Below are positions 34,301 to 48,000 of a stretch of DNA of 64,000 bases, in pieces. The notes under the pieces were generated by a model, which worked only from the letters and a program-made list of their open reading frames with translations, made no database searches and was not told where the DNA came from. This DNA is from Takakia lepidozioides (taxonomy: Eukaryota; Streptophyta; Takakiopsida; Takakiales; Takakiaceae), in assembly GCA_030704615.1 (NCBI GenBank), contig CM060731.1:52452001-52516000 (forward strand), in the 5' to 3' direction. Position 1 is the stretch's first letter, and each line of letters begins with the position of its first letter. The position numbers were made by a program, and so were the translations under genes.

Positions 34301-35491
34301 ACCCTACAGCGTGCATGCTCATCTGGGAAACCTTTCAAATTCCCCACAGAACTATTCCTAGCAGAAAGACAAATATGAGACCAAACTTCAGGAGTCGCAG
34401 CAGGCAGTCGCTGGCGGAGTATTGGTGTCTTTACCCCAGTTAGGAACCAGAGGAAGTGGATCACCTAAAGATACAAGAGGATTAGTCATGGTCTTGCCAT
34501 CCATTTGGCCTAATGAGCACTGCTCTGCTCTGTTCTGCTCTCTCTCTCTCTCTCCCTCTCTGGTAGCCCGAGGCCACCCAAACTGGGTGCGGAGTCTATG
34601 GGCACAAGGCTACAGCAAACCGCGTCTTATGAGTTAGGTAGCCTGAACAAGTGGAGTGAGCCCCTCACAAAGGTAGTTTCTGTTACCTCTTGTTCTGCCC
34701 ACACTGGGTGTGGGTCTATGGCCACAAGGCTACGGTAAACAACGACTCATGAGTAAATTCTCTCTCTCTGGTGACTGAAAGGGGAGGTAAGGAGCCTACA
34801 GTGCCATAGCGCTGCCCGTGCCACTCGGCCCACTGTCGCAATGCTTCCTGCAGCCTGTTCTTACTCTCCCTGTCATTGACGCCACTTCTTTGTTACTGCC
34901 ACTCCTATGCGAAAATGAAAATTGGAAGAGAGACAGTGGGAGAGGGTAAGAGAAAGAGAACACACCTGCTCAGGCTTTGAAACTTGACATGCACCGAAGG
35001 GCTCTTGTCCAAACAGGAAAGCTGCTTGCGCTTCCTCCTGGTCTCAGCTTTTTCGAAAGTGTCAGGAAAAAGTCAAATTCTACCCAGCTGATGAGATTGT
35101 GCATATCGTGTTTCCAATTTGACATATGAAAAAAGGGAAGTATGAGCGGGGCAAACGCCAACGCAGTTAGGTCCAAGCTAAAAAGGAAACACCATGGCAG
35201 GGTAGAAAGGTTTGGCCTAAACCCACAAAGAGTCATGATAAGTGAGGATGAAACACGAAATAACTGAGGTCGTTATGCATTCGGCAGGGTCCAACACTGG
35301 CAAATGAGGATACTTTCTACTGACAGTTGAGTTGCCACCACATGGTCAGTCTCCAAGGCCCCGTCGTCCCGCTTGAATAAAACTTTATCTTCTTTGTCAG
35401 AGTCCTCCGAAATCTCCATATCTATCTCTTCCTCTGAAGGCTTGTCGAATTCAGCATCGGCCTTCCCCACTGACGAATTAGTCTCCATCAC
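31348..35491 (-). CDS. ZCCHC8-like zinc-knuckle/PSP protein
   Basis: Homologue of animal ZCCHC8 and plant PSP-family CCHC proteins, nuclear factors tied to the NEXT/exosome or spliceosome. The first exon (about 35320-35491) encodes an acidic N-terminus (EEEIDMEISEDSDKEDK). Small exons follow at about 34440-34464, 33733-33806 and 33295-33440. Exon 32911-33160 holds the CCHC knuckle CFNCGSYSHGLKDC and the start of the PSP domain (YYQSTPGGKFDDIKPGVLGS, ETRQTLGIG). Exon 32560-32687 holds DPPPWLHRMRELGYPPGYLG. The last exon, down to 31348, is a ~300-residue Ser/Pro/Gln-rich tail beginning KLWIVSYSD and ending GFGQEM. The phase across 33295/33160 is consistent (RADG|YIEIAHAEAP). The acceptor of the last exon is uncertain: the plausible one, near 32283, has a poor pyrimidine tract. 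Confidence 0.8.
34579..34760 (+). repeat. Two diverged ~60-bp repeats, ~124 bp apart
   Basis: ACTGGGTGYGGRGTCTATGG, CACAAGGCTAC and ATGAGT words occur at 34579-34635 and again at about 34700-34755, next to CT microsatellites. Inside an intron of the ZCCHC8-like gene. Confidence 0.7.
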
Positions 35492-37460
35492 CTTCTCGAT
35501 TCTTAATCAATTTGCACCATCATAATCTCTGAAAGAAGCAGAGATAAAGCGTGTGGCAGAGGAGGCAGCTATAAATATTTGAGTCATGTTTTGAGCCTTA
35601 AGCTAGAGTTTAACGACAGCTGATAGATTTAAGAGAGACAATATGTGTGGCAGAAACGGCAGACATCAAAATGCGAGTCTACTAGTAGTGTTTGAATCTC
35701 ATTGCCGACGCACTATTTATGGGGTGCAACAATGCTCAAAGACTAATTCTGAAGGAAGGCCTTCGCATAACGAGCAGCAAACGAGGTACAGCCTGTCAAA
35801 GAAAAGCACAAGCACCCACCTGAGGAGAAGTGACGAAGGTAGAGAAACAGCAATGGCTGCAGGTAGCGGTGAATTGAAGTAAACAAACGTGTTAGCACGC
35901 ACTGCGATGGTGGCTTCGTCGTTCTCAAAATTTCGCCCGCTTTCTTTGAAATCCGCAAAAATCGCAGAATCCGAAGCGATTTTGGGTTGTGATAAAGTAA
36001 CCAATCACACCCACAGTGATCATCCCCTTGCACGTACACTCAAAAGACGGCGCTGCACCATCAATGTCACCTGCTGCCCCATCCCATCACCATCGCCATC
36101 GCCACTCTGTCTCTAAATTTTCTTGCACGGCCACAAGCACCCATTATGTTCAGAATATGATCTACAACCGTACAACTGCATTAAGTATATTTAGGTCGTC
36201 TAATATGGCTGGTAGCTCCAAAGACTGAGGATCCATCTCCCCCAACACTCTCAACGATTTGACAAAGAAAATCTTGATGACGATAAGCCTCCGAGTCCAC
36301 CACAAGAGAAAGCTTGAAACAACCTCCCTCGAAGCTCAACTGTGCTTAGACTTGTCTTCGGCAGGAACAATCTCTCAGAAGGTCAATCTCTCAGAAGGTT
36401 ACACGATTATCCGTCTCCCTGAAGGTTAGAGAAACATCCCTAAGCCATACGTGGAACAACCTTCCTGGAGGTTAACTTCGTCTAATATGACAGTCTGTTG
36501 AGGAAAAACACATTGAACTCTCAAGACATCTGACGTCTCCTCTAAGCATCCTACGATATCTCTGCATACTTACACAACACCAACAGCATACTCTAAGCAC
36601 GTATGCATGATGGGACCTTGCAACATTGTTAAGGCATTGTCACTCAAATAGAGTCTGACATTGGAAAAAATCTCGGGACAAAGAAAGCTTGTCACGAGGT
36701 TTTCCTTCATCTTTCCACATAAGTTACAAGGCATTCAAATGCTACAATCTGAGTAGATACTGGTTCATACTACATAACTGTCAACTTGCCTACAGGCCAC
36801 CTAGGAACTGATTCTGAGGCCACTCATGCTTGGAATGAGTAACCGGTGGAGTGGCTGGAGCATTTGTCAGACATGTTCCTGCGATTCCTCATATACCTAT
36901 CGAGCTTCTGTAATTTCTGTGATCGCTCTTAAAGACAAGATGTGCATATTTATCTATATCGTCGAAGGTCAGTGAACCACATCTGGAGTCCTTGTCCTTC
37001 GATATATTTCCAAATCAGTTCTCGTTAGGCTGAAGAACAGGCTGATTTTGCTGGCAGTCACGTTGTAGAAATGTTGACTATTGGAGAAGATGAGAGGCCA
37101 ATTTATAATTCTTTAGACCAGCTTCCAGAATGTGACATTATTCATTGTGTTGAACTGTGACAGCCACTGCTCACAGTGGTTCAATCATTCGAGGCCATTT
37201 CCCACACAAGCAAAGAAGTCACTACAACAGTGGACTGGACTCACCTTTCTGCAGAAATTAGCAGACCTTGTTAGGAGTGAGGGTGCCTCCAAATTTTCAA
37301 GGAGTTCGTACATATAGGACTACATACTTTTTAAGATCAGCCTCTAGTGACTCCGAGAGATGACCATGACTCTGTCAGCATTTTGTAACTTTAGTTTTTC
37401 TGATCTAGCCAGTAAGGAGAGTAAGGTCCTCGGAGCACAGGAGACCTCTCGTCCCCTAGC
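35492..37460. other. Gap without a supported gene
   Basis: Contains the probable promoter of the ZCCHC8-like gene and AT-rich unique sequence. Words such as CAACCTTCCTGGAGG (about 36463) recall the arm of the large element but are isolated. Confidence 0.4.
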
Positions 37461-37467
37461 TTGAAGG

Positions 37468-37700
37468 ATGGATGGCATGGCTGTGTCCCCATGCAACCCG
37501 GGCATCAAAACCTGCATCGTCCCATCCGAGAGCCCAGAATATGGAAAGCGTGGCTGTGTTGGCATCAAAACCTGCCATCATCCCATCCGAAGCATGGCTG
37601 TGTTGGCATAAAAACCTTCCATCATCCCATCCGAGAGCCCAGAATATGGAAAGCATGGCTGTGTTCCCCTGTAACCGGGGCATCCCCTGACCTAACAGTC
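37468..37700 (+). repeat. Minisatellite, ~62-bp unit
   Basis: About four imperfect units sharing GCATGGCTGTGTTGGCATC, AAAACCTGCCATCATCCC and ATCCGAGAGCCCAGAATATG. The second unit lacks about 20 bp. A further echo (CATCAAAGCCTGCCATCTCC) is at 37746. Confidence 0.85.
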
Positions 37701-38778
37701 CGATTGTGTCCAACAGCCTCTTATTCAGACAAAATGGCATTGGACATCAAAGCCTGCCATCTCCATCCTCAGTGACTTCTTGGAGATGCAGGTCTGACCA
37801 CCACCTGCCTTCTGCAAGGGATGGGGAGGAACAACGAGGCTTGGAGCCTGGTGTTTGCGACCACACCTCATTATGACTGCAAGTAGCAGCAGTCTGCGCT
37901 GAGCGGCTTCCTTGATGATGCACGAGTGGGCTTTGCTTTTGCAATGTACACTTGTAATGTGTTCAGTCCCTACCTCGTTTGCAAATACTGTTCACCAAAA
38001 TCCACACAAATGTAAACATAGCAACCATGTGCAATGCCAACTACAGCTAGTCTTGTATAGATCACGCAAGCCATCAAAGTTGGGAAATGATTTGCACCAA
38101 TTCATAACAAGATGCTCACCATGTGTTCCAGCTAGGCTTAGATCGCTCTTTAAGGTTACACCTTTTGATCTCAAGACTGCACAGATATCAAAAGTGTCTC
38201 TTGTCCATCTATAGTCTGATTTTTAGTTAGAAGGTGCGTACCTCGAGCACTGGGATTCTATCTAGTTTTCCACCCGTGGCATGTGCTATCTCTTGATTTC
38301 GAGGTTTGCAATTAAAATATCAGGGGTATCACAAATGGCCAACTACAGAGCTAAACTGCCGATATTTGAGAGAGAGGAGATTCGTTGTATTACAGGCATC
38401 AAAAGAGAGACTGGAAGTTGTACCGTCCCAGTAGCATAAAAGATCTCGATACTCTTCGACGTCCTTGGCCTGAAGTCATTATTAGAACAACACATTTGAA
38501 GCTTTAAGGATGTTTAACTTGGCTGCACAAACCATACCAACATAGAAAAAAAATCAAATTGCATCAGAAGGCTTAAAATGCAGAAAAAGAGGGGGGAGGT
38601 GCATCAGGGGAACATCTACATTATACTGGACAGATGTTGCAAGAGGGAGAGCAGCAAGGATTCCAAACTTTACCAGTGAGAAGACGCAGAGCGTTATGGG
38701 AGACAGACAACAGACACTCCATTGAACTCGCAATCCAGTAGCTCAGCCCAGCAAAGCTTCAGATAGAACAAGATTCTC
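37701..38778. other. 3' flank of the ataxin-10 gene, no gene seen
   Basis: Probably contains the 3' untranslated region of the minus-strand gene. Open frames are short and unrecognised. Confidence 0.4.
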
Positions 38779-41518
38779 TCATGGTCGTGGGATGGCAGTG
38801 TCGTTGACAAGCCTGGGACGCCCAGTTTGGGAGTTCATCTCCACACGGAGGCCCATGCGCGTCAGTTCAGGAATATCAACAGCTGCTCTCATCTCTAAGT
38901 CAACCAATTCTTGCTGGTTTCTTTTATTATCCTCTAGCAAATTTCGAATAGCCCATAAGCCCCACTCTCGTAGAAAGGGGTTATGCCTGTCAACCATGCA
39001 CTGCTGTAGAACTAATAAAAGGTCCCCTCTCTCCCGAATTTCTTCTTGGATGGAGAACCTCCTATGGCTTGCATTTGCAATCACTGCCACTATATCCCGG
39101 CGGTACCCTTTGTAGGGATCTGTTATGGGAAAACCTTCTGCCCGCTGGATATTGCCATCTGTTTGCTCAAGTATGCCATTGGCACCTGATTCAGCGGAGG
39201 TATCCTGGCTAGAAATGGGCATCTGGTGCTTGCTTGTGTTGTGATGTTCTGCAGTTGCTGTGCTGCACTGAGGACCTTCAATGTTGCTTCCATTGCCTCG
39301 AGAATCTCTTTCCATATTGTTTACATTGCCCGAATCCGTAATCATCAGTTTTGTGCTAGCTGACCTTTCCTGTCCAATGTCGTGCTCTGAAGGCATCCTC
39401 TTCACACTTTCGGGTGGTCCAAGGGCACGCAACATATCTAATAAGACCAGAATCAGGCCATTTGCCGCAAGCTCTGTAGCCATGGAGGACCTCTTCACAC
39501 TATCTTCCCTCGTTGAAATTGACACCTCTGTCTTGTCAACAATCTCATCCCAGCCATCCATCATCTCCTTTTCGGAGACCCCTGTGTCATCCCAGGCACA
39601 AAATATCCTTGCAATTGAAAGAGAAAGCTGCAAAACATTCAGCACGGGTGAGGTGGTTGGAAAAGTTGGCACGATAAGGCTGTTGGAGTGAGCACATTGG
39701 GCGGCGTGACCAATAATATTCACAAGAAAACCAACAGACTCTTCCGGCATGAGCCTCCAGTGATCACTTGTTTGGAGCTTAAGGCTAACCGCTTCCTCTT
39801 GCTCACTCAAATGTGTAAGCAAAATCTCAAGCAGTAATGCCTGTTCTTTTGTGAATACGGTTGTCCCCATTGGTTGTCCCTTGTAAAGTTCATGTTTCAG
39901 GGGACAAACGCCGAGGCTTGTAAACAGACGTGGAAAGTGGGGCTCCTTCAGACACATACAAGCAACTAAGAGCTCCAACCATCCATTCCTTGCAGATTTG
40001 GAGCCAAGTGAACCATCTGCAAATGTCAAAGCAACACATAAGTTAAAGGTCAGCCCTAGATCTATGTTGAAGAAGAAACTAAACAGCTCACGAATGCAGA
40101 GCATTTTCAAAATGTTGTCTAGACAGGGAGCTTAAGTCAATAGGTCATACATCTGCAAGGGTCACATGACGCAAGACATGCACCTACAAAAACCACAATG
40201 ATTGAATGAATCTGATGAATTGAGATTGCAACAGCCCACAAGATGGCAGTATTCATACATGTTGCACAGTTTGGTGCACCCATCATTGCATCATGTGAAC
40301 TTTGCAGATGGGGAGCTGATAAATGGGATCTTCAATGGCAACATTCACCTACTGAAATTTGGCTGATGGAGCAGAAGGGATTATATCAGACTAAAGGTGC
40401 CAAGAACCCCAAAATGTCTGTGTGGTGCAAGTGAATGAACTATAAGCCACACAGAAAGCAACAAACTTCACAAAGTCCACCAAAAGCCCAGAGACTTGGT
40501 GGGGCAAGTATGAGGACAATACAAAGAAATGGCACTAGAAAACCAGGCCTAGTAAAGTGCCAAGAAGCACTAACCCTTTTGTGTTCGCACCCATTAGAGA
40601 GAGAGAAGCCTCACCTGAATTCAACAGAGATGCAACAAGAGAAGAGCCGTCAGCCTGCGAGAGCTGTGCGCACCGCTCCTTGCTGCCTTTAGAACACGTA
40701 TGGATTACCATGCAAACGGGTCCCTGTATTTTTTCACTTGGGCAAGCTGCCAACGCACCAAAAAGGGTAGGGAAAAACTTCTCCCAAATCGCTGCTTGAC
40801 TAGCTTCCCCACGCCCTGCAACGTTTCCCAACAGTTGTAGCAGCATCTGCAAAGCCTCGATTAGGTCAGGCAGAAGGATTCTCCTCGACCTTTCTTTTGA
40901 AGCTAGTGGAAAAGAGGGGAAGGAACAGGAAAAGTTTTGTGGAGAAAGTGACATAGAGATGTCCTGGTTCCAATTGGGCACATCAGAAATGGACTTTCCC
41001 TCCAACTCATCCGAACACCCCTGTGAATTGGAAATGTCCAGGGCTAACCTTTGAGCTATAGGAACCAAAATATTCAACCCCTTCAATTGCAGAAAGGCAT
41101 CCTGGTTTACTGGATCCCCTGCACAAAGATTTCGGAGAAGTTTTATGAATAGAATGAAAGGGCGAAACTCATCTGAAGAGGGAGGGAGGGAGGCAGAAGA
41201 AGGCTGCATAAATTGTTCAGCATCATTATCAAATGAAACAGGGGGGGCGGGAGAAAAGATCGATTGACACGGAGCCAACGGCGAGAGGATTCCATACAAA
41301 CGACTGAGAAAGAAAGGAGTGAGAGGCAGAAGGAAAGACACGGCCTTCAGTAAAGCAAGCTCATGACGGCCGTCATCAGATCGTGCGTGGTCTATGAGAG
41401 AGAGAAGGTGTTTCCCCAGGGATGCATCGCTGCCTGCCTCGCCTTTCGCAAACGACAGAACAAGAGTTGAAAGAGGCCACAATACCTCCTCCTCCCTCAT
41501 CTCTCTTCCTTTAATCAA
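38779..41518 (-). CDS. ATXN10: Ataxin-10 homologue (ARM-repeat protein)
   Basis: Two exons, 40615-41518 and 38779-40016, joined by a GT-AG intron in phase (LLNS|DGSLGSKS), give 713 residues. Start MIKGREMREEEVLWPLSTLV. The helical, Leu-rich body fits ARM repeats: FILFIKLLRNLCAGDPVNQD and LQMLLQLLGNVAGRGEASQ are the conserved plant and animal segments. The C-terminus carries the ataxin-10 domain: YRRDIVAVIANASHRRFSIQ, RGDLLLVLQQC, DRHNPFLREWGLWAIRNLLE. Animal ataxin-10 is a scaffold implicated in cytokinesis and cilia; a plant orthologue is needed for embryo development (MEE50, from memory). A disordered, acidic/polar insert lies between the two halves. It is divergent with the helicase gene at 42-58 kb and may share a promoter region. 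Confidence 0.88.
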
Positions 41519-42010
41519 CCCACAATCTTCTTAGACTCTACCCGCACCCTCCCACACACACTGCAATCGTACTTCAAAGGCAGTGGATGCGTACAATACA
41601 CCTCATAGCTGCACACACGTTTTTTCCTTATCAGGCTTTGGAAGATTTGCCAGCCCCGGCGACCAGGTGGTGTCTCCACTCGTCTCCACTTTCCCAGCGA
41701 TCAGCTTCACAATACTGGAGAGAAATCTCCATGCAATCCTGCTCCTGCTTGGAAAATGCAGAGGATAGTACAAAGGAATGCACAGCCGGAAGAAAATGAA
41801 AGGAACATGGTTTTTTGTTATTGGGAACGTGAGGTGTCTCGCACGCTCAAAAGTGGCGGGAATTTCAGATAGTGATGGTAGGTTTCTGCCCTTCCCTGAA
41901 GACTGGGATGTTCAAAATCCCAAGGCCAAGGTGGGTTCGAAGCTGTTGCATATCCGGAACAGATATACGGGAGTGGGTTTCCGAGAGTGAGAGAAATTGA
42001 TAGGAGGAAG
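41519..42010. promoter_or_regulatory. Divergent intergenic/promoter region
   Basis: About 490 bp separate the ataxin-10 start from the possible first exon of the helicase gene. Contains plus-strand frames of 61-70 codons with no domain (for example 41778-41990). Confidence 0.35.
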
Positions 42011-45000
42011 ATGAAGGTAGGTGCCGTTGTGGAGGTGTCAGATGATGACGATGGTGACTTCGAGCCTCCCTCTCAGGTCTCGCCTTGTTGACTCCATATA
42101 TATTGGTTTTTGGACCTGGAATGTTACTCGTGTTGCATTTGTTGAGTACTGCTGAGGTTGTGTTTGAAGAATGTTTCTCCAAGTTCCGCCAAGTGTGTGG
42201 TAGGCAAGAATGTAGACTGAATTTGTACCTGCTTGATCCGTTTTCGTGGACTACTTGGAATGTCTGAATGCCCACATAGGACACTTATGTTCTTTGCTAC
42301 CGCAAGAGTTCTAAGGACTCCTTCGAGCCTCTAACCATCACCGGGGTGAAGAATCCACCTTCATTTATCGCGCTAATCGGAACCTGGGTTGGACTTTTAG
42401 TCTGATATGGCTGCAACAAAACATCACTAACCGTATCAAAGCAGTGTCGCCCATACTTCAGGGGTAAGAGATGCTGGAACTGGTTGCAGATCAAGTCTCA
42501 ATGAGTATTTCAGAAAGAATCCGAGAACTGTAAGCAGGCACGAGGGCTCACCCATATACCCAGACAACAAGGCATTCTCTTGCACAATAAGAAACATAGC
42601 TTCTAGGGTGTTTGCAATCGAAGTCCCAGTACAGATTTTGCCAAAAATGTGTCCCATACATGCAGTGCCTACTGTTCCATATATGCTCTGCCATCTCGGA
42701 ATAGGCAGTAGTATCTCCCGTGGAAGGCCTCTGTGAGAGATTGACTATCTCGAAATAGACAATAATATCTCCCACGGATCTCTCAGTAAAAAGGACAGTG
42801 AAAGAAGAAATGCTCTTCACTTCTGATTTCCCTCTGTGAGAGAGAGAAAAAAAGAGAATTTTTTATAACATGGGCAGAGAACATGTTATACATTTTATAA
42901 CATGGGTAAGAGAAGGAGAAGTGACATGAAATGGTACTTCTGGGGGAGGGAGGGTTCATATTGACTTGACTTGTTCATTTATTTGAAGTATCTTGTGTGA
43001 AGGCAAATATGTCTAGAAAGCGAAAGGCAGCTGGTGTGAAACAGCTCAAGAAATTGGGGAGCACAAAAGGAGGGGTTCACATGCCAGGCAAGAGGTCGCG
43101 TTTCTTCTGCTCCCCTGATGAGTGCCAAGTAATAGCTTCGCAGGATCCTATCTGCCAACGTGTTCCGGTCCTCTCCATGTATGGGTCAACTTCACAAAAA
43201 ACAGTTCCGGATATGTTCAAGTCTCAACGAGACAAGAAGAGAAGGCCACATGGTTCTGGAGCCGTCATGCAGGTAGAGCCTTCCAGCAGTGTTGAGAATG
43301 ATTGTAGCAGCCATGCCCAAGTTCTTATGGAGAAAGAATTTGGGAGGGATGCTGATTTGGGAGTGCGGCCAGTGAGGGAGTTCAGTTTCTTATCTTCAAA
43401 GAGGTCATGTACGAATGCAACCAGAGAAAGGGTGGTGTATGCATCAAAGGATGTGGAAACTCATAGTGAGGCAGCCACGGGTCAATGTAGTAACAGAGGG
43501 ACAGAGAGCAAGCCGGGCAAGAGACCTGGATGTGGAGACGTGCAGACTTCAATGAGATCACAACAGAGGATAAGAGACATGCTTAGAACACAGCCTGATT
43601 GCTCTGAAATGCTACAGTCCTCCCAAACAAATTATGCTCATCATGTGCTGCAAAGACCAAGCAATAATGATGAAGGTCTTCTTACCAGAAGGGAGGCTGC
43701 GGGTTTGGCGTTAGAGGAGGGTTTTGTTTCAGAGGATGTTTCTTTCACCTCAGACAGAAGGATCAATGGCTGCACTAGTGGAAATTTTGAGGGAAGCAGC
43801 CTGGCAAGGCACTCAGGTTGCCTCTCATCTCTGGAGAGAGATGGTGCTTGGATTGGGAGAAATGATGATACCACAATTGGACAGGATGAGGTGGCTTTAG
43901 TGGATTGCAGTTTGCCTTTCAGGAGCGAGTTGGCTCAGACACACAACAGTGGAAATGCTGCAGAGAACAGTACCACTAGAAGCATTCTCAGCCTTTCTTA
44001 CAGCAATGGTGGCCAACAAGGAGCAATGAAGTTCTTACAGCCAAAATCCTTGAAGACAAATGTTAGTAGCTACAACAACAATTCCAATCTGCAAGATTGG
44101 CAGAGTCTCAAGAGGGAAAGGCTACAAAGAGTGAACTATGGCCACCATGATGGGGAGCTGCTGAGGAAAGAGAGGGCAGGACGGGTGGATACTAGTCTCT
44201 TGGCTACTGAGAATCTAAAGAGGGAAAGTTATGATACAAATGGAGCTGGTTCTGATGGGGAGCCTAGTACAAAAAAGGACAGCAACCAGGAATCTAATGC
44301 CGATTTCATGCGTGGAGTAACTGTCTTGAGAAAGATTGGGCAGGGTGTTGAATTTGATCGCAATGGTGAGGGATGCTTGATTGCAGAGACAGGAGTCACT
44401 TGCAGGAACAAAGGGACGCCAAAGAGGGAAGATAGTGAATTTATCAGTGCTGGTGAAGTTCTGAAGAGAGAGAAACTCAAAGGTGTCTCCTTTGGGGGTG
44501 AAAGTTTGAAAAGAGAGAAAAAAGAAAGCGAAAGAACTTTTTCAGTGGGCAATGAGAGGCTGGAGAGAGTCTTTGGTAACCAGTGTTGTTCAGGTTGTAA
44601 GGAGGAGGAAATCTTAGAAAAGGAGACCATAGGCAAACGCACTGCTGGTTCCAAGAGTGGTCAGAATGCCTCTTTAGACCTTGACAGGTGGCCTACATGG
44701 TCAGAGGAATTTTCACACTTCACAAGGTCGAAACATGACAAAAGATCCAACACTGGCCCCAATGCGAAGGCTGCACTTGAGGCCCTCAAATCTGCTGCCT
44801 CAAGGGGACAAATTCTCCACATTGAATGCATGCCGGCCAGGTATAGTATGCAAATGGTAGATCTAGTGAAGCCGATTTTCTTTTGACCCAGGCCATATTC
44901 GTATTCAGATATTCGGTCTAATCTGCATCAGTTCCATTAGCACATGGATATATTTACAAGGTTTTGGCTATTTCACAGCTGTTCTGATAGTCTTGCAGCC

Positions 45001-48000
45001 ATAACTGGAACATAAACTTGTGAGCCAGGGGTGGTCAAAGTTAATAGTGGGGTGGTAAGCACGGCCAAAGGAATAGTAATCAAGCTAGAATCCTTCGAAA
45101 GTCTCAGGGATATAGCTTGAGTACCTTAGTTCTTGATGGCCATAGTCCTATGTCATGTTGGTTTCAGGTGTCTTTGCTGGGCTGGTGCCCTTGTTGGGGT
45201 CTCCATTCCTTGATATTTGTCCTTTGTGCGGTATGGGTGAAATGCTGTTGGGCCTAGACAAGCCAAGTATGCGGAGTGTGACTACAAGCTACCAGCGAAG
45301 CTCCAGAAAGTTCTTGGCAAGAGGTAACTGCTGATGCATCCCTTTTGCTTCATAAGCATGTTTCTGAAGTGCAGATTGGCTCATCCCCCAGATATCTGTG
45401 TAATCTGTGTGTTTGATCACTTCGGGCTTCAAGACTGGTATATTGCTTTGCTTAATTTTCCGGTCATCCCGGTTATTGCAGGGGTATAAATCAACTCTAT
45501 GCCCACCAGGCTGAAGCTCTCAACATGGTTTTCAATGGTTCCAGTATAGTAGCAGCGACCCCCACAGCCTCTGGGAAAAGCATGACCTACACAATCCCGG
45601 TAATGTGAGCATTCCTCTACTTCAACAAAAAGTTGTCGATGCAATTCTGACCTTTTTTAATATCTCAAAAGAATTTGTTCCTATAGCTCAACAGGCGGTG
45701 GCATTTCTTACCACCAAGTGCTTTTATTGCTTAGGTTTTGGCATCTGTAATGGGAGGAAAAGATTAGACGGAGTTTACATCTGCTGACTGTCCCACCGGG
45801 TGTGACAGATTCTTGAGGAATGCACCCCATCCTAACCCTCCTGGAGCTCATTGTGAGGTTGCTTACCATTGTATAAGTTAGAAACAGAAATTCCAGCTGT
45901 GCTTTAACTTTCCCAATCATTGGGGAGGCAGGGATAATAAGGCCAAGGCAGTTTTTGTCATGGTTGGCAGGTATTGGATGCTTTAATGAAGGTGCCAAAA
46001 TCCAGGGCCATCTTCATCTTTCCTCTGAAGGTGATGAGTTAGTTGCCACCTGGTTTTCTCTTTGAAGTTATTCTCCACTTTCTGTACCGCTCCAGCAGCA
46101 ACAAACTTGGAAGCATTGTTGGAGGTGGTACGGGATTGCAGGCTTTACTTGATTTCCGCAATCTCTCTTTGGTTGCCACTCACATGGACAGACTTTGCCT
46201 CACCACCTCTGATCTCAACACATTTGGCAAAAAAAGGAACAAAAGGAAAGGTGTAACATCCACAGAGCTAAAAAATAGCCCAAAAGAAACTACTGCTCAA
46301 GGGATTGTCTAAGGGTCGAGGCCTCGTGCAGGTAAGCTGCCAAGCATTTCTGATCCTCATAGTGGAAGACTTCAGTGAGAGATTGAGTTCCACGGAATAG
46401 ACAGTGGAATCTCCACTTATCTCATAATATAGAGGGCAATAAAAAGAGGAAGTGTTCTTCAATTTCAATTTCCTGGTTGCGCCCGGTGCAAGCTGGGCAT
46501 GTGGTTGTCCCCTTGCAGGTTTTCCCATCTACGGAGAGACAAACAGAGAGAAAATGGAAGAATGTTCTTTTAATGTCCACGGGCAGCGTGGTTCCAGTTC
46601 ACCTGGTGTTCAAAACCTGACAAGTGTAAGTGTTTTCCATACTGGTGTGCAGGCCCTGGCTCGCGATCAATTGAAAGCGATATGTGAGTTTGATCTCCCT
46701 TGTATTTCCTTATGATCGGCTTACATTTGGAGTTGTTGGGGATGCCAGTATATTCTCATGATTTGAAAAAGAGAGAGGTGGGGGTAATATGGAAGGGAAA
46801 GGGACTGGAGGGGGAGATTCAAATTAAGGATGCAAGCAATTTTTTATATCAACTACATGACAGTGGGAGGAGCGAGAAATGAAGAAAAAGATAGGAGCTT
46901 ACTGGAGTAAAAAATCCAGGATTAGTGGCCTAGTGTGAGAGACACAGAGAAACAAGAAGGGAATTAAAGAAAGTTATTACAACCACTTCAAGCATGATGG
47001 GAGTACGGCCCAAATGAGAGACAGGTTTTCACCCCTCCAGGGCATGATCTCAGGGTGGTGTTCTCGCTATGGAGTTGGTTGTGGTTTTCACGTGCCAGCT
47101 ACGGGATTGAGACAAAACAGCCACAGCAAGATAGATGGGAACACTGAGACTAAGGTTATTCTGTCAGGAACCGTATGAAAAGGAGTTGGTCCTGAAGTAG
47201 CATATACATTTTTCAACTGAAAGTCCTCACTGGCAGGCAGGACTTGGCTGCAAACACCCTAAAAATTTTCATCTGAAACTATTCCATGTTTTCTATGTGG
47301 GACAGCTGAAATGATCAGCCAAGTCAAGAGTGGTGCTCATTGCTACTGGTACAACATTTGCACTTTGCTCTGCACTTTCTCTTTGGGCTTCCGTGGATGT
47401 GTTAAGGTTGTTTTCTGTCTTCTTTCATACTTTCTTTTGACAAGTCCAGTTCTTAAGCAGTACCGAGCATCTGGGCCTAGCTTTGGGATGATTGAAATGT
47501 CTCTGAAATCAAATTGAAGGGGAAACTAACAACTATCACTAGATTTGGGTGTTAAGTAACTAACCTTTACCACAAATAACATGATGGATACTCACCAGCT
47601 GTACTAGGTGCTGGGACTTCATAGAGAAGTGGTGTAGAAATTGGTCACATTATTAACTTTCATCAGTGCTTAGACTAAGTAGTCCCGATTGAGTTAACCC
47701 TGTCTAAGTCACAGCATTGCCCAATGTCAGCCTTGCAATTAAAGTGACCAAAAGTGGTGTTGGCAGCTATGATGGGGATACAGATCAAGACAAGAAGAAG
47801 CAAATCCGGAGGACAGGCAAGGTGTGCACATGATCTTACATGCATCAAGAACCTACAGATTTTTTCTGTCAATTTTTGTGAGGCCCTTGGTATCCAAGTC
47901 AAGAGTCTGGGTTGGTTTTGTTGAAGCAAGAGCTTTTTTTTAATGCAATACTTGCTGAGGTTGTGCCTACTGAACTTGTTGCATGCAGGTCATATTTACC

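Noticed and set aside
36330-36480. CAACCTTCC..GGAGG words like those of the large element's arms
   Set aside because: Isolated words without the inverted partner or other element sequence; probably chance or a very old remnant.
47811-47822. Possible GC-AG intron (ACAG|GCAAGG) in the helicase gene
   Set aside because: The next GT (AAG|GTGTGC) gives a correct phase join to VIFTNPDML, so an ordinary donor explains it.
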